From assembly GCA_964431545.1 (NCBI GenBank), contig CAYSLC010000020.1, forward strand, positions 1-42,443: 42,443 nucleotides of DNA, given 5' to 3'. How positions within the stretch are numbered: the stretch's first letter is position 1; the number at the start of each line of letters is the position of its first letter. The notes beneath the pieces are model-generated. The model made no database searches. It was not told where the DNA came from and saw only the letters and a program-made list of their open reading frames with translations. Source of the DNA: CAYSLC01 sp964431545. Lineage in GTDB: Bacteria; Desulfobacterota; Desulfobacteria; Desulfobacterales; JAABSP01. Both the position numbers and the translations under genes were made by a program. Below, piece by piece: positions 24,303-32,234 of this stretch.

Positions 24303-25718
24303 TCACCATCCCCACATCAGGTACTCGTGGATGGAATCGGCCGCTTTCCGGCCGGCTCCCATGGCCAGGATGACGGTGGCCGCCCCGGTGACGATGTCGC
24401 CCCCGGCCCACACGCCCTTTTTGGTGGTTTTGCCCGTCTCCGGATCGGCCACGATGTAGCCCCACTTGTTGAGCATCATGTCCTCGGTGGAGGAGGTGAG
24501 GAGCGGATTGGCTCCGGACCCCACGGCCACGATCACCAGGTCGGTGTCCATCACGAACTCCGATCCCTTCATGGGGACGGGGCGGCGTCGGCCCGATTCG
24601 TCCGGCTCCCCCAGCTCCATCTTGACGCACTCCATGCTGGTGAGGCGCCCTTTCTCGTCGCCCATGAACTTGGTGGGGTTGGTGAGCAGGAAAAGTTCGA
24701 TCCCCTCCTCCTCGGCGTGGTGGATCTCCGCCTTCCGGGCCGGCATCTCCTCCCGGGACCGCCGGTAGACGACCCGGACCCGGTCGGCGCCCAGGCGCAT
24801 GGCGGTCCGGGCCGCGTCCATGGCCACGTTGCCCGCCCCCAGGACCACCACGTCCTTTCCGATGGGAATGGGGGTGTCCACCTTGGGGAAAAGGTACGCC
24901 TTCATCAGGTTGGCCCGGGTCAGGTACTCGTTGGCCGACAGGATCCCGATGAGGTTTTCGCCGGGGATGTTCATGAACCGGGGCAGACCCGCGCCCACGC
25001 CGATGTAAACCGCGTCATACCCTTCTTCGAAGAGTTCGTCGATGGAGACGGTCCGGCCCACCACCGCGTTGCACGCCACCGTTACGCCGAGGCGCTCCAG
25101 GAAGTTGACCTCCTGTGCGACGATCTCCTTGGGGAGCCGGAACTCCGGGATGCCGTAGACGAGGACGCCCCCGGGCTTGTGGAACGCCTCCAGCACGGTC
25201 ACGTCGTGGCCCTTGACGATCAAATCCCCGGCCACCGTCAGACCGGAGGGACCGGACCCCACCACCGCCACCTTCTTGCCGGTGGGCTCCTGCTTGGGGG
25301 GAAGTTCGCCGGTGCCGTAGGCCCGTTCATGGTCGGCGGCGAACCGTTCCAGGTTTCCGATGGCCACCGGGTCCCCTTTTTTGGCCAGGATGCAGCTCCC
25401 CTCGCACTGGATCTCCTGGGGGCAGACCCGGCCGCAGACGGCGGGCAGGCTGTTCTTGGACCAGAGATTCCGGATGGCGCCGGTGTAGTCGCCGTCCTTG
25501 ATCAGGCCGATGAACCCGGGAATGTCCACCGCCACCGGACATCCTTCCACGCAGCTCGGCTTTTTGCACTGGAGGCACCGGGCCGCTTCGGCCTGGGCCG
25601 TTTCAGGGGCGTATCCCGTGGGAACCTCCTCGAAGTTCCGCCTGCGGACCTCCGGCTTCTGCTCCGGCATGGGCTGCCTGGGGATATCTTTTTTCTTCTT
25701 GGATGCTTTTTCCGTCAT
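24303..25718 (-). CDS. NfnB-type large subunit / NADPH-dependent glutamate synthase-like oxidoreductase
   Basis: A 471-residue FAD- and NAD(P)-binding oxidoreductase. It has two Cys clusters for [4Fe-4S] centres (CLQCKKPSCVEGCP and CGRVCPQEIQCEGSC), an FAD-binding GSGPSGLTVAG, and a second Rossmann motif VVLGAGNVAMDAARTA for NADP(H). This is the GltA/NfnB fold. Alone it could be read as the small subunit of glutamate synthase, and databases often call it gltA. The adjacent small-subunit gene and the absence of a glutamate synthase large subunit favour the electron-bifurcating NADH-dependent ferredoxin:NADP+ oxidoreductase (Nfn). Such enzymes are typical of anaerobes. The start is supported by GAGGAG. 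It is the second gene of a two-gene operon, 96 bp after nfnA. Confidence 0.88.
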   Translation of the reverse strand: MTEKASKKKKDIPRQPMPEQKPEVRRRNFEEVPTGYAPETAQAEAARCLQCKKPSCVEGCPVAVDIPGFIGLIKDGDYTGAIRNLWSKNSLPAVCGRVCPQEIQCEGSCILAKKGDPVAIGNLERFAADHERAYGTGELPPKQEPTGKKVAVVGSGPSGLTVAGDLIVKGHDVTVLEAFHKPGGVLVYGIPEFRLPKEIVAQEVNFLERLGVTVACNAVVGRTVSIDELFEEGYDAVYIGVGAGLPRFMNIPGENLIGILSANEYLTRANLMKAYLFPKVDTPIPIGKDVVVLGAGNVAMDAARTAMRLGADRVRVVYRRSREEMPARKAEIHHAEEEGIELFLLTNPTKFMGDEKGRLTSMECVKMELGEPDESGRRRPVPMKGSEFVMDTDLVIVAVGSGANPLLTSSTEDMMLNKWGYIVADPETGKTTKKGVWAGGDIVTGAATVILAMGAGRKAADSIHEYLMWGW

Positions 25719-25814
25719 GTCGATCTCCTCTGTCTCAACGGGGAATCAGGTGGCGAACGGTCGTTCGATAATCCCCTGGAAATGTTTTCTCGGGCGGGCC
25801 TGGGGCGTTTTGCA

Positions 25815-26648
25815 TCAGGCCTGCTCCATGGTGCAGTACTCCTCGTAACACTTCTTTTCATCCTCGCAGTAGGCCTGGAGGCGCTTCATCAGTTCGTCGT
25901 AGTCGACCTTGTGGCCGTCGAACTCGGGTCCGTCCACACAGGCGAACTTGGTCTCGTCCCCGACGGTGACCCGGCATCCGCCGCACATGCCCGTGCCGTC
26001 CACCATGATGGGGTTGAGGCTGACCAGGGTGGGGACGTTGTGTTCCTCGGTGATCTTGGAGACGAACTTCATCATGGGCACCGGGCCGATGGCCACCGCC
26101 TGGTCGACCGTCTCCCGGCCGAGCACCTGCTTGAGCACGTCCGTGACGAACCCGTGGTGGCCATGGGAGCCATCGTCGGTGGTGATGAGCAGCTCATCGG
26201 AAACCGCCGCCATCTGTTCTTCGAGAAGGAGCAGGTCCTTGCTCCGCGCGCCGATGATGCTGACCACCCGGTTGCCGATCTCCTTGAGGGCCCGGGTGAT
26301 GGGGTAGAGCACCGCGATGCCGGTTCCTCCGCCCACGCAGACCACCGTCCCCACCTTCTCGATGTGGGTCGGCTTGCCCAGGGGTCCGATCACATCCTGG
26401 TACCCATCCCCCTCCTGGAGGGTCTTGAACAGGGCCGTCGACTTTCCGACCACCATGTAGATCACGGTGAGGGTTCCCTTTTCGGTATCGGTATCGGCCA
26501 TGGTCAGCGGGATCCGCTCCCCCTCCTCGGTCGCTTTGAGGATGACGAACTGACCCGGTTTGGCCTTTCTGGCGATCAACGGCGCTTCGATTTCGTTGAG
26601 AATAACGGTGCCGTTGGCCATCTCTTTCCTGTTGACGATCTTGAACAT
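25815..26648 (-). CDS. NfnA-type small subunit (FAD/[2Fe-2S] sulfide dehydrogenase-like)
   Basis: A 277-residue ferredoxin reductase-like protein with an N-terminal FAD barrel (KAKPGQFVIL, RIPLTMAD), an NAD-binding segment (TVVCVGGGTGIAVLYPI) and a C-terminal [2Fe-2S] motif (MCGGCRVTVG, then KFACVDGPEFDGH). Members are annotated as NfnA, SudB or dihydroorotate dehydrogenase electron-transfer subunit. Pairing with the GltA/NfnB-like gene supports Nfn. The C-terminal tail (CEDEKKCYEEYC) adds three cysteines. The start at 26648 follows GGGAGG on the minus strand. It is the first gene of the operon; a hairpin (GACCCGG/CCGGGTC, 26718-26740) lies in its leader. Confidence 0.9.
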   Translation of the reverse strand: MFKIVNRKEMANGTVILNEIEAPLIARKAKPGQFVILKATEEGERIPLTMADTDTEKGTLTVIYMVVGKSTALFKTLQEGDGYQDVIGPLGKPTHIEKVGTVVCVGGGTGIAVLYPITRALKEIGNRVVSIIGARSKDLLLLEEQMAAVSDELLITTDDGSHGHHGFVTDVLKQVLGRETVDQAVAIGPVPMMKFVSKITEEHNVPTLVSLNPIMVDGTGMCGGCRVTVGDETKFACVDGPEFDGHKVDYDELMKRLQAYCEDEKKCYEEYCTMEQA

Positions 26649-27118
26649 CTTGTAAACCTCCCGCGGTATGAATTGATCGTTGATCGATCCGTTTTTATGT
26701 ATCAGGGCTCCACGACGGACCCGGCCGCAACGTCCGGGTCTCCGGCCCGCCACCGGGGTCGGATTGTCGTCATCGCTTTCGACCGTGTCAGCCCTGACCT
26801 ACTGTAATATGGACGAAAAGCCAAGCAAATAGTTGGGACATATCCCGAAGGAAACAGATTTGTCCAATCGGTCAAGCGGTTTGGACGATTTTTCCGGCGG
26901 GTCTCGAAACCGCGTCTTTCCCCTCCCGCCTCTCCGAAAAGTACCGGGTTTCCTACCTTGGAAATGCTACTTTTCCCAATTGATCTGAAGCGGAAAAACC
27001 TGTAAGCTGATTCCACTGTTGAAAAAAAGCGGGCGGGATCTCCGGGCCGGCGCGGCGAAGATCAAGGCCGCCCACGGGGACCGGACGCCCCGTTCATCCA
27101 TCCAACGAGGAGACGATC
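26649..27118. other. Divergent intergenic region between nfnA and the second chemoreceptor
   Basis: About 470 bases with no gene I can support. Present are a hairpin GACCCGG/CCGGGTC (26718-26724 and 26734-26740), a shorter inverted repeat GTCCAA/TTGGAC (26862-26867 and 26881-26886), and GGGA-CATA-TCCC near 26840. The stretch 26800-27010 is AT-richer and must hold the promoters for both directions. I see only weak matches, such as TTGATC-17-TAAGCT near 26980. A GAGGAG ribosome site at 27107-27112 serves the receptor gene. Confidence 0.5.
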
Positions 27119-28726
27119 ATGAGGCTGTTCAGGGGGCTTTCCGCGAGAATCTGGCTGAGTATCTTCGTACTGATGGTCGGCTACCTCGTCTCACTGGGGT
27201 TTTCCTACCGGAGTTCCCTCGCCATCCAGCGGGAACTGCCGAACATCTCCGATTTCGGCGTCACGTCCACGGCGTTGGGTCAGCAGATAGTTACCACATT
27301 TGACGCCCAGACAAAAGCCTATAATGACGCCGTGATGATCGGGGAGCCGGAACTGATCGAAAAAGCGGAAAAGAGCGCCGCCGGGGTTCGCTCTTTTTTG
27401 GGAGAACTCAAGTCGCTCCCCGGGATCTCCGAGGGGATCGGGCGGATGATCGACGATATCCTCTCCCACTTGTCCGACTTCACGGCCGACGCCGGGGCCG
27501 TTTACGGCCGGATGAGCCGGGGGGAGACCGGCGAGGAGATCGTTCGGGAGGCGGGCCGCCTGGATCGGAAGAAGGTGAACATCATGGAGGCGATGAAGGC
27601 ATTGAACCATGCCCTCCGCACCGATCTATCCAACAACATCACCGCGGTGGTGACGGAGGCCGGAAGGCGGAATCTGATCAACATCGTCATCTCCCTGTTG
27701 ATCATCCTGGGCACCGGAACAGCCATCGGAATCGTGGTCCGCAGGTCGGTCACCGGGGTCCTCGGCCGGATCAACCATGGGATCGGGGCCTCTTCCAGGA
27801 CGGTCTCCCAGGCGTCGGGCCAGCTCCAGGCCAAGGGGGAACAGCTCGCCGCCGGCGCCGGCCGCCAGGCCGGTTCCATCCAGCGGATCACCGCGGGTAT
27901 GAAGGAGATCGTCTCCATGGTCCGGCAGACCCACGAGATCACCCAGGAGGCCCAGCGGACCGGCAACGAGGCCCGGGGCTACCTGGAGACGGCGGAGGCC
28001 TCCATGGAGGAGACCATCGAAGCCATGAAGCGGGTCAAGGCGGGGAGCGACGACATCGAGCGGATCATCGAATCGGTGGAGGGGATCGCCTTCCAGATCA
28101 AACTGCTCTCCTTGAACGCCTCGGTGGAGGCGGCCCGGGCCGGGGATGCCGGGGCCGGATTCGCCGTGGTGGCCAACGAGGTCCGGGACCTGGCCCTGCG
28201 CACCGGCCGCTCCGCCCAGGAGACCCGCTCCATCATCAAGCGGACCGTGGGGGAGATCGACCAGGGGGTCCGGTTTCTGGAGCGGACCAGACGTGATTTC
28301 GGGGAGGCGGCGCGGCAGAACCGCGATGTGGTGGAGCGGGTGGGCGGCATCTCCGCCGCCTCGGAGCGGCAGTCCGAGGAGGCGGCCCGGGTCTCCGAGG
28401 CCATGGAGGAGGTGAACCGGGTCACCCAGCACAACGCCTCGGAGGCCGACGACACCGCCATGCTGGCCAAGGCCTTGGGGGAACAGTCCAGGATCCTTCT
28501 CCGATTGGCCCGCCGGCTGTCGACCCTGCTCAAGGGGCGGAGCCGCGGGGGGGGCGTGGAGATCCCGTCGGGCCGGGAGGCTTCCCCCGAAACCGCGCCG
28601 CCGACCTGGAAGAAGCTCGCCGGCAAGGGCGACATCCTCTCTTCTCTCCGGGATCGGGCAAACGGCTTCGGGGCCGGCGGATTGGAGAAAGTGATCCCCA
28701 TGGACCGGTACCGGGCGGAAAAGTAG
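27119..28726 (+). CDS. Methyl-accepting chemotaxis protein (copy 2 of triad)
   Basis: A 535-residue chemoreceptor paralogous to the one at 17183. TM1 is about 10-28, the helical periplasmic domain about 29-185 (containing FDAQTKAYNDAVMIGE, parallel to the first copy), TM2 about 186-207. The cytoplasmic coiled coil has the signalling tip GIAFQIKLLSLNASVEAARAGD at about 322-343. Again no full HAMP domain follows TM2. The tip differs slightly from copy 1 (IKLLSLNAS against TKLLALNAA), as expected of long-diverged paralogues. ATG 27119 is preceded by GAGGAG. It heads an operon with a PstS-like gene and a porin gene. Confidence 0.92.
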   Translation: MRLFRGLSARIWLSIFVLMVGYLVSLGFSYRSSLAIQRELPNISDFGVTSTALGQQIVTTFDAQTKAYNDAVMIGEPELIEKAEKSAAGVRSFLGELKSLPGISEGIGRMIDDILSHLSDFTADAGAVYGRMSRGETGEEIVREAGRLDRKKVNIMEAMKALNHALRTDLSNNITAVVTEAGRRNLINIVISLLIILGTGTAIGIVVRRSVTGVLGRINHGIGASSRTVSQASGQLQAKGEQLAAGAGRQAGSIQRITAGMKEIVSMVRQTHEITQEAQRTGNEARGYLETAEASMEETIEAMKRVKAGSDDIERIIESVEGIAFQIKLLSLNASVEAARAGDAGAGFAVVANEVRDLALRTGRSAQETRSIIKRTVGEIDQGVRFLERTRRDFGEAARQNRDVVERVGGISAASERQSEEAARVSEAMEEVNRVTQHNASEADDTAMLAKALGEQSRILLRLARRLSTLLKGRSRGGGVEIPSGREASPETAPPTWKKLAGKGDILSSLRDRANGFGAGGLEKVIPMDRYRAEK

Positions 28727-28800
28727 AGTGGTTCCATGCAGGTATTTTTTCGGATATCCCCGGCGGCATCGTCGGCCATAACCGTTCTGGAGGAGAGCCC

Positions 28801-29223
28801 ATGCGCCATCTGCCGATAACCGTTTTCCTGATCTGTCTTCTGCTTGCGGCGCGCCATTCCGCCGCGGCCGACGTCCGCCTGATCGTCCATCCGGACGTGC
28901 CGGGCGAGACCCTTGCGTTCAACGAGGTCCAGAACATCTTCCTGGGTCAGAAAGCGTTCTGGAGCGACGGCGTCAAGATCATGCCGGCCGTCCTCGACGA
29001 CGGAGGGACCCATCGGGCGTTCCTGGATCGGTTCATCAAGAAGACGGCCTCTCAGTTCTCCATGTACTGGAAGCGGATGATCTTCACGGGAAAGGGGATG
29101 GCCCCGCCCGACTTCGAGACCGAAGCGGCGGTGGTGGAGTATGTCTCCGGAACCGTCGGCGGCATCGGGTATGTGGGTCCCGATGTCGATCTGTCCGCGG
29201 TCAAGGTTCTGGAGGTCCGATAA
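28801..29223 (+). CDS. Short PstS-like periplasmic substrate-binding protein (copy 2 of triad)
   Basis: A 140-residue exported protein; signal peptide cleavage is likely after SAA (about residue 22). The mature protein parallels copy 1: VRLIVHPDVPGETL, NIFLGQ, KKTASQF, MIFTGKGMAP, VGGIGYVGPDV. At about 118 residues it again represents roughly one lobe of a PstS fold. The HPDV and FTGKG blocks are the most conserved between copies and may form the ligand or partner site. ATG 28801 follows GGAGAG. Its stop codon touches the start of the porin gene, so the two are tightly coupled. There is no pst operon in the window. Confidence 0.85.
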   Translation: MRHLPITVFLICLLLAARHSAAADVRLIVHPDVPGETLAFNEVQNIFLGQKAFWSDGVKIMPAVLDDGGTHRAFLDRFIKKTASQFSMYWKRMIFTGKGMAPPDFETEAAVVEYVSGTVGGIGYVGPDVDLSAVKVLEVR

Positions 29224-30519
29224 ATGGAATCCATCGAGAAAGGGACGGGAGAGATGAGGCGAATTCTAGGGATGGTGTGGATTGCGCTGGCCTCGACGGT
29301 CGCCGTTGCGTGGGCCCCCGGGCAGGCTTTGGCCGTCGATTTCGATCGGATTTCGGTCCACGGCTTCATCAGCCAGGGGTACCTCCGGACCACCGACAAC
29401 AACTACCTGGCCGAGACCGAGGACGGGACCTTCGAGTTCAACGAGGCGGGGATCAACTTTTCCTACACGGACCGGCGTCTCCGGGTCGGGATGCAGCTCT
29501 TCTCCCGGGATCTCGGGGACCTGGGCAACAACGACATCATTCTGGACTGGGCCCTGGCCGACTACCGGTTCAGCGACCCCCTGGGCATTCGGATGGGGCG
29601 GATCAAGGCCCCCATCGGACTGTACAACCAGACCCGGGATCTCGATTTCGTCCGGACCCCCATCCTCCTGCCCAACGCGGTCTACCACGAGAGCGGCAGG
29701 GACTTCACCGGGGCCTACAACGGCGTCGGTCTCTACGGCCTGGTGGTGCCCCCGGTGGCGGGGGACATCGAGTACGAGCTTTACGGGGGCAGCTTCAACA
29801 TCGAATCGGACAGCCCCTTTCTCAAGGGGATGTTCGAGCAGATCACCGCCGGCGCCCTCTTCGGGGCGGGCGGTACCGTTACGGCCGAGGACCTCGATTT
29901 CGACACCAACTACGCCGTCGGGACCGCGCTTCGGTGGAGTCCCTCTTTCGTGGACGGGCTTCGGATCGGCTTATCGGTCATCAACATCGACGCGGATGTC
30001 AACGCGTCCCTCCATGATCCTTCCGGAGGGTACCTGGCCGGCTACCGCAGCAACCTGGACCTCGATTACGCCACCGTCTATTCCGCCGAGTACACCCGGG
30101 ACCGGCTGATCCTGGCCGCGGAGGTTTCCACCGTCAACATCAACAACAAGGCGACCATCTCCCCGGTGGCGGACGCCCCCCCTTTCGCCGCCGACAGCGA
30201 CATCACCCAGTTGGGATGGTACCTCCAGGCCAGCTATCAGTACAGCCCGCTTTTCACCTTCGGGCTCTATTACGCCGAATACTATCCGGATCAGGACGAC
30301 AAGGAGGGCGACCGCTTCAAAAAGATGGGGCAGCCCGACTACCTGGCATGGCAGAAGACGCTGGTGCCCACGGTACGGCTCGATGTCAGCGACAACTGGA
30401 TCATCAAGGCGGAGACCCATTTCATTACCGGGGCGGCCGACACCACCGCCTTCGACAACCCGGACGGTTGGAAGGAGGATTGGATCCTCTTCGCCGTCAA
30501 GACCAGCTTCAACTTCTAA
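29224..30519 (+). CDS. Outer-membrane porin-like protein (copy 2 of triad)
   Basis: A 431-residue exported beta-barrel protein; an alternative ATG at 29254 gives a more typical signal peptide (MRRILGMVWIALAS, cleavage after ALA). HGFISQGYLRTTDNNYL, EDGTFEFNEAGINF and LYNQTRDLDFVRTPILLPNAV match copy 1 closely, and the protein ends in KTSFNF with the terminal Phe used by the Bam machinery. It lacks the Met/Pro-rich loop of copy 1. ATG 29224 follows the preceding stop without a gap, behind GGAGG. The last 11 bp overlap the 3' end of the convergent HD gene. Confidence 0.85.
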   Translation: MESIEKGTGEMRRILGMVWIALASTVAVAWAPGQALAVDFDRISVHGFISQGYLRTTDNNYLAETEDGTFEFNEAGINFSYTDRRLRVGMQLFSRDLGDLGNNDIILDWALADYRFSDPLGIRMGRIKAPIGLYNQTRDLDFVRTPILLPNAVYHESGRDFTGAYNGVGLYGLVVPPVAGDIEYELYGGSFNIESDSPFLKGMFEQITAGALFGAGGTVTAEDLDFDTNYAVGTALRWSPSFVDGLRIGLSVINIDADVNASLHDPSGGYLAGYRSNLDLDYATVYSAEYTRDRLILAAEVSTVNINNKATISPVADAPPFAADSDITQLGWYLQASYQYSPLFTFGLYYAEYYPDQDDKEGDRFKKMGQPDYLAWQKTLVPTVRLDVSDNWIIKAETHFITGAADTTAFDNPDGWKEDWILFAVKTSFNF

Positions 30520-31078
30520 ACTTGGGCGGATCCCGGGGCGTCGGCCCGAATTGGGCCGCCATCTCCCTGAATCGCTCCACCTGCTCCGCTCCGTGACCGG
30601 CCAGCCGGTGCTCGATTCCAGCCGTCCCCTTGGCGGCCCCGTCGCCGATCTTGGAGTGGAACTTGTCGGCGTAGCAGATGATCCGCTCCTCCAAAGACAG
30701 GGGGATCATCTCCCGACGGGGCAGGGGCAGGTTCCGCCGCCGAATCTCCGCAAGGCTGATCCCCGCGCCCACATGGCGCTCGCAGACCAGGGCGTGCCTG
30801 GGGTACCCCTCTCGTTCCAGGATCTCCCGGCCCAAATATCCGTGGCAGATGTACGGCAGCTCCCCCCGGCAGCCGATGGCCGGCGCATCGGTCAGGAAGA
30901 CCCCGATGTCGTGAAGGATCGCCGCCGATTCGATGAAGTCCGCATCGGGGCCGAGGTGGGCCACCCCTTCCGCAACCCGCAAGGCCCGGTCCGCCACCCG
31001 TCTGCCGTGGTCGAGGAGAAGGGCGTGGGTCCGGGAACCGGGCCGGTAATAGACGCCGAGGATGGATAGGGGATCCAC
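30509..31078 (-). CDS. HD-domain (HDIG-type) phosphohydrolase
   Basis: A 189-residue protein with an HD metal-dependent phosphohydrolase domain: the first His in HALLLDHGRRVAD, the HD dyad in AILHDIG, and further His in YICHGYLG and CERHVGAGI. The substrate cannot be predicted; relatives act on nucleotides or cyclic nucleotides. The open frame continues upstream as a shadow of prfB. I placed the start at GTG 31078, with AAGGA 7 bases upstream, 11 bp behind the prfB stop. It is probably the last gene of the lnt-prfB operon. Its 3' end overlaps the porin gene of the opposite strand by 11 bp. Confidence 0.78.
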   Translation of the reverse strand: MDPLSILGVYYRPGSRTHALLLDHGRRVADRALRVAEGVAHLGPDADFIESAAILHDIGVFLTDAPAIGCRGELPYICHGYLGREILEREGYPRHALVCERHVGAGISLAEIRRRNLPLPRREMIPLSLEERIICYADKFHSKIGDGAAKGTAGIEHRLAGHGAEQVERFREMAAQFGPTPRDPPKFRS

Positions 31079-31089
31079 GCCGGCGTCCT

Positions 31090-32188
31090 TCAGGTCTTCC
31101 TGGAGAGGAGAACCCCCTCGATGAAGGGGTCGATGGCCCCGTCCAGGACGTCGTTGACGTTGCCGATCTCCATGTTGATCCGGTGGTCCTTGACGAGCTG
31201 GTAGGGGTGCAGGACGTAGGAACGGATCTGGCTGCCCCAGGCGATGTCGTCCTTTCCGTCGTGCATCTCCTGCATCTTCTCCTCCTGCTTCTCCTTCTCC
31301 TTCTGGTAGAGCCTCGCCTTGAGGACCTTCAGGGCCAGGTCCTTGTTCCGGTGCTGGGACTTCTCCTGCTGGCACTGGACCACGATTCCGGTGGGAAGAT
31401 GGGTGAGGCGGACGGCGCTGGAGGTCTTGTTCACGTGCTGGCCGCCGGCGCCGCTGGCCCGGAAGACGTCCACGCGCAGGTCTTTCTCATCCATGTCCAC
31501 CTCGATCTTCTGGTCCAGCTCCGGATAGACGAAGACCGAGGCGAAGGAGGTGTGCCGCTTTCCGCTGGCGTTGAAGGGGGAGATCCGGACCAGACGGTGG
31601 ACCCCGTTTTCCGTCTTGAGGTAGCCGTAGGCGTTCTCGCCCGAGGCCGTGAAGGTGACGCTTTTGATCCCCGCTTCGTCGCCGGGCTGGAAGTCGATGA
31701 TCTTCACCTCGTACCCGCGTCGCTCCACCCATCGGGTGTACATCCGCAAGAGCATCTCGGCCCAATCCTGGGCCTCGGTGCCCCCGGCCCCGGCGTTGAT
31801 GGAGACGAAGGCGTTCCGGTCGTCGTCCCGGCCGTCGAGCATCAGCTCCAGGCTGAACCGGTCGATCCTCATTTCGATGGCCCGGAGATTCCGTTCCACC
31901 TCCCCCACCGTCTCGGCGTCCGACTCCTCCACGGCCAGATCGAGAAGGACCTCGACATCCTCCATCTCATTTTCCAGGGCCGTGTACCGCTCCACCTTGT
32001 CCGAGAGCTGGGTCCGTTCCTTCAGGATCTCGGTGGTCTCGTCGGGGTTGTCCCAGAAGCTCTCCTGGGCGATGATCTTCTCGATCTGGGCCAGCCGGTC
32101 TTTTTTGGCGGCGATGTCAAAGATACCCTTTCAGGTGTTCCAGCTTGATATAGAGTTCCCGAATGACGTTTTTGAGTTCCGCGGACAT
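31090..32188 (-). CDS. prfB: Peptide chain release factor 2, with programmed +1 frameshift
   Basis: Encodes RF2, which ends translation at UGA and UAA. The gene is in two frames. Residues 1-23 (MSAELKNVIRELYIKLEHLKGYL) end at an in-frame TGA at 32119-32117; after a +1 shift the second frame runs from GAC at 32118 to the stop at 31090, for a total of 365 residues, the normal RF2 length. The RF2 signatures are intact: the SPF tripeptide (RISPFN) that reads UGA, and GGQ (GAGGQHVNKT) that triggers peptide release. AAGGAGG precedes the ATG at 32188. Low RF2 pauses the ribosome at the UGA and favours the shift, so the factor regulates itself. It lies 46 bp behind lnt. Confidence 0.95.
32116..32131 (-). 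promoter_or_regulatory. RF2 programmed frameshift site
   Basis: On the minus strand AAAGGGTATCTTTGAC contains the slippery CTT-TGA-C of bacterial prfB. The AAAGGG stretch upstream is the internal Shine-Dalgarno-like element, here weaker than the AGGGGG of E. coli. Confidence 0.95.
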
Positions 32189-32234
32189 GATAAACCTCCT
32201 TTGTAAAATGGATGCGTTTTTAAAAAAAATGGGT

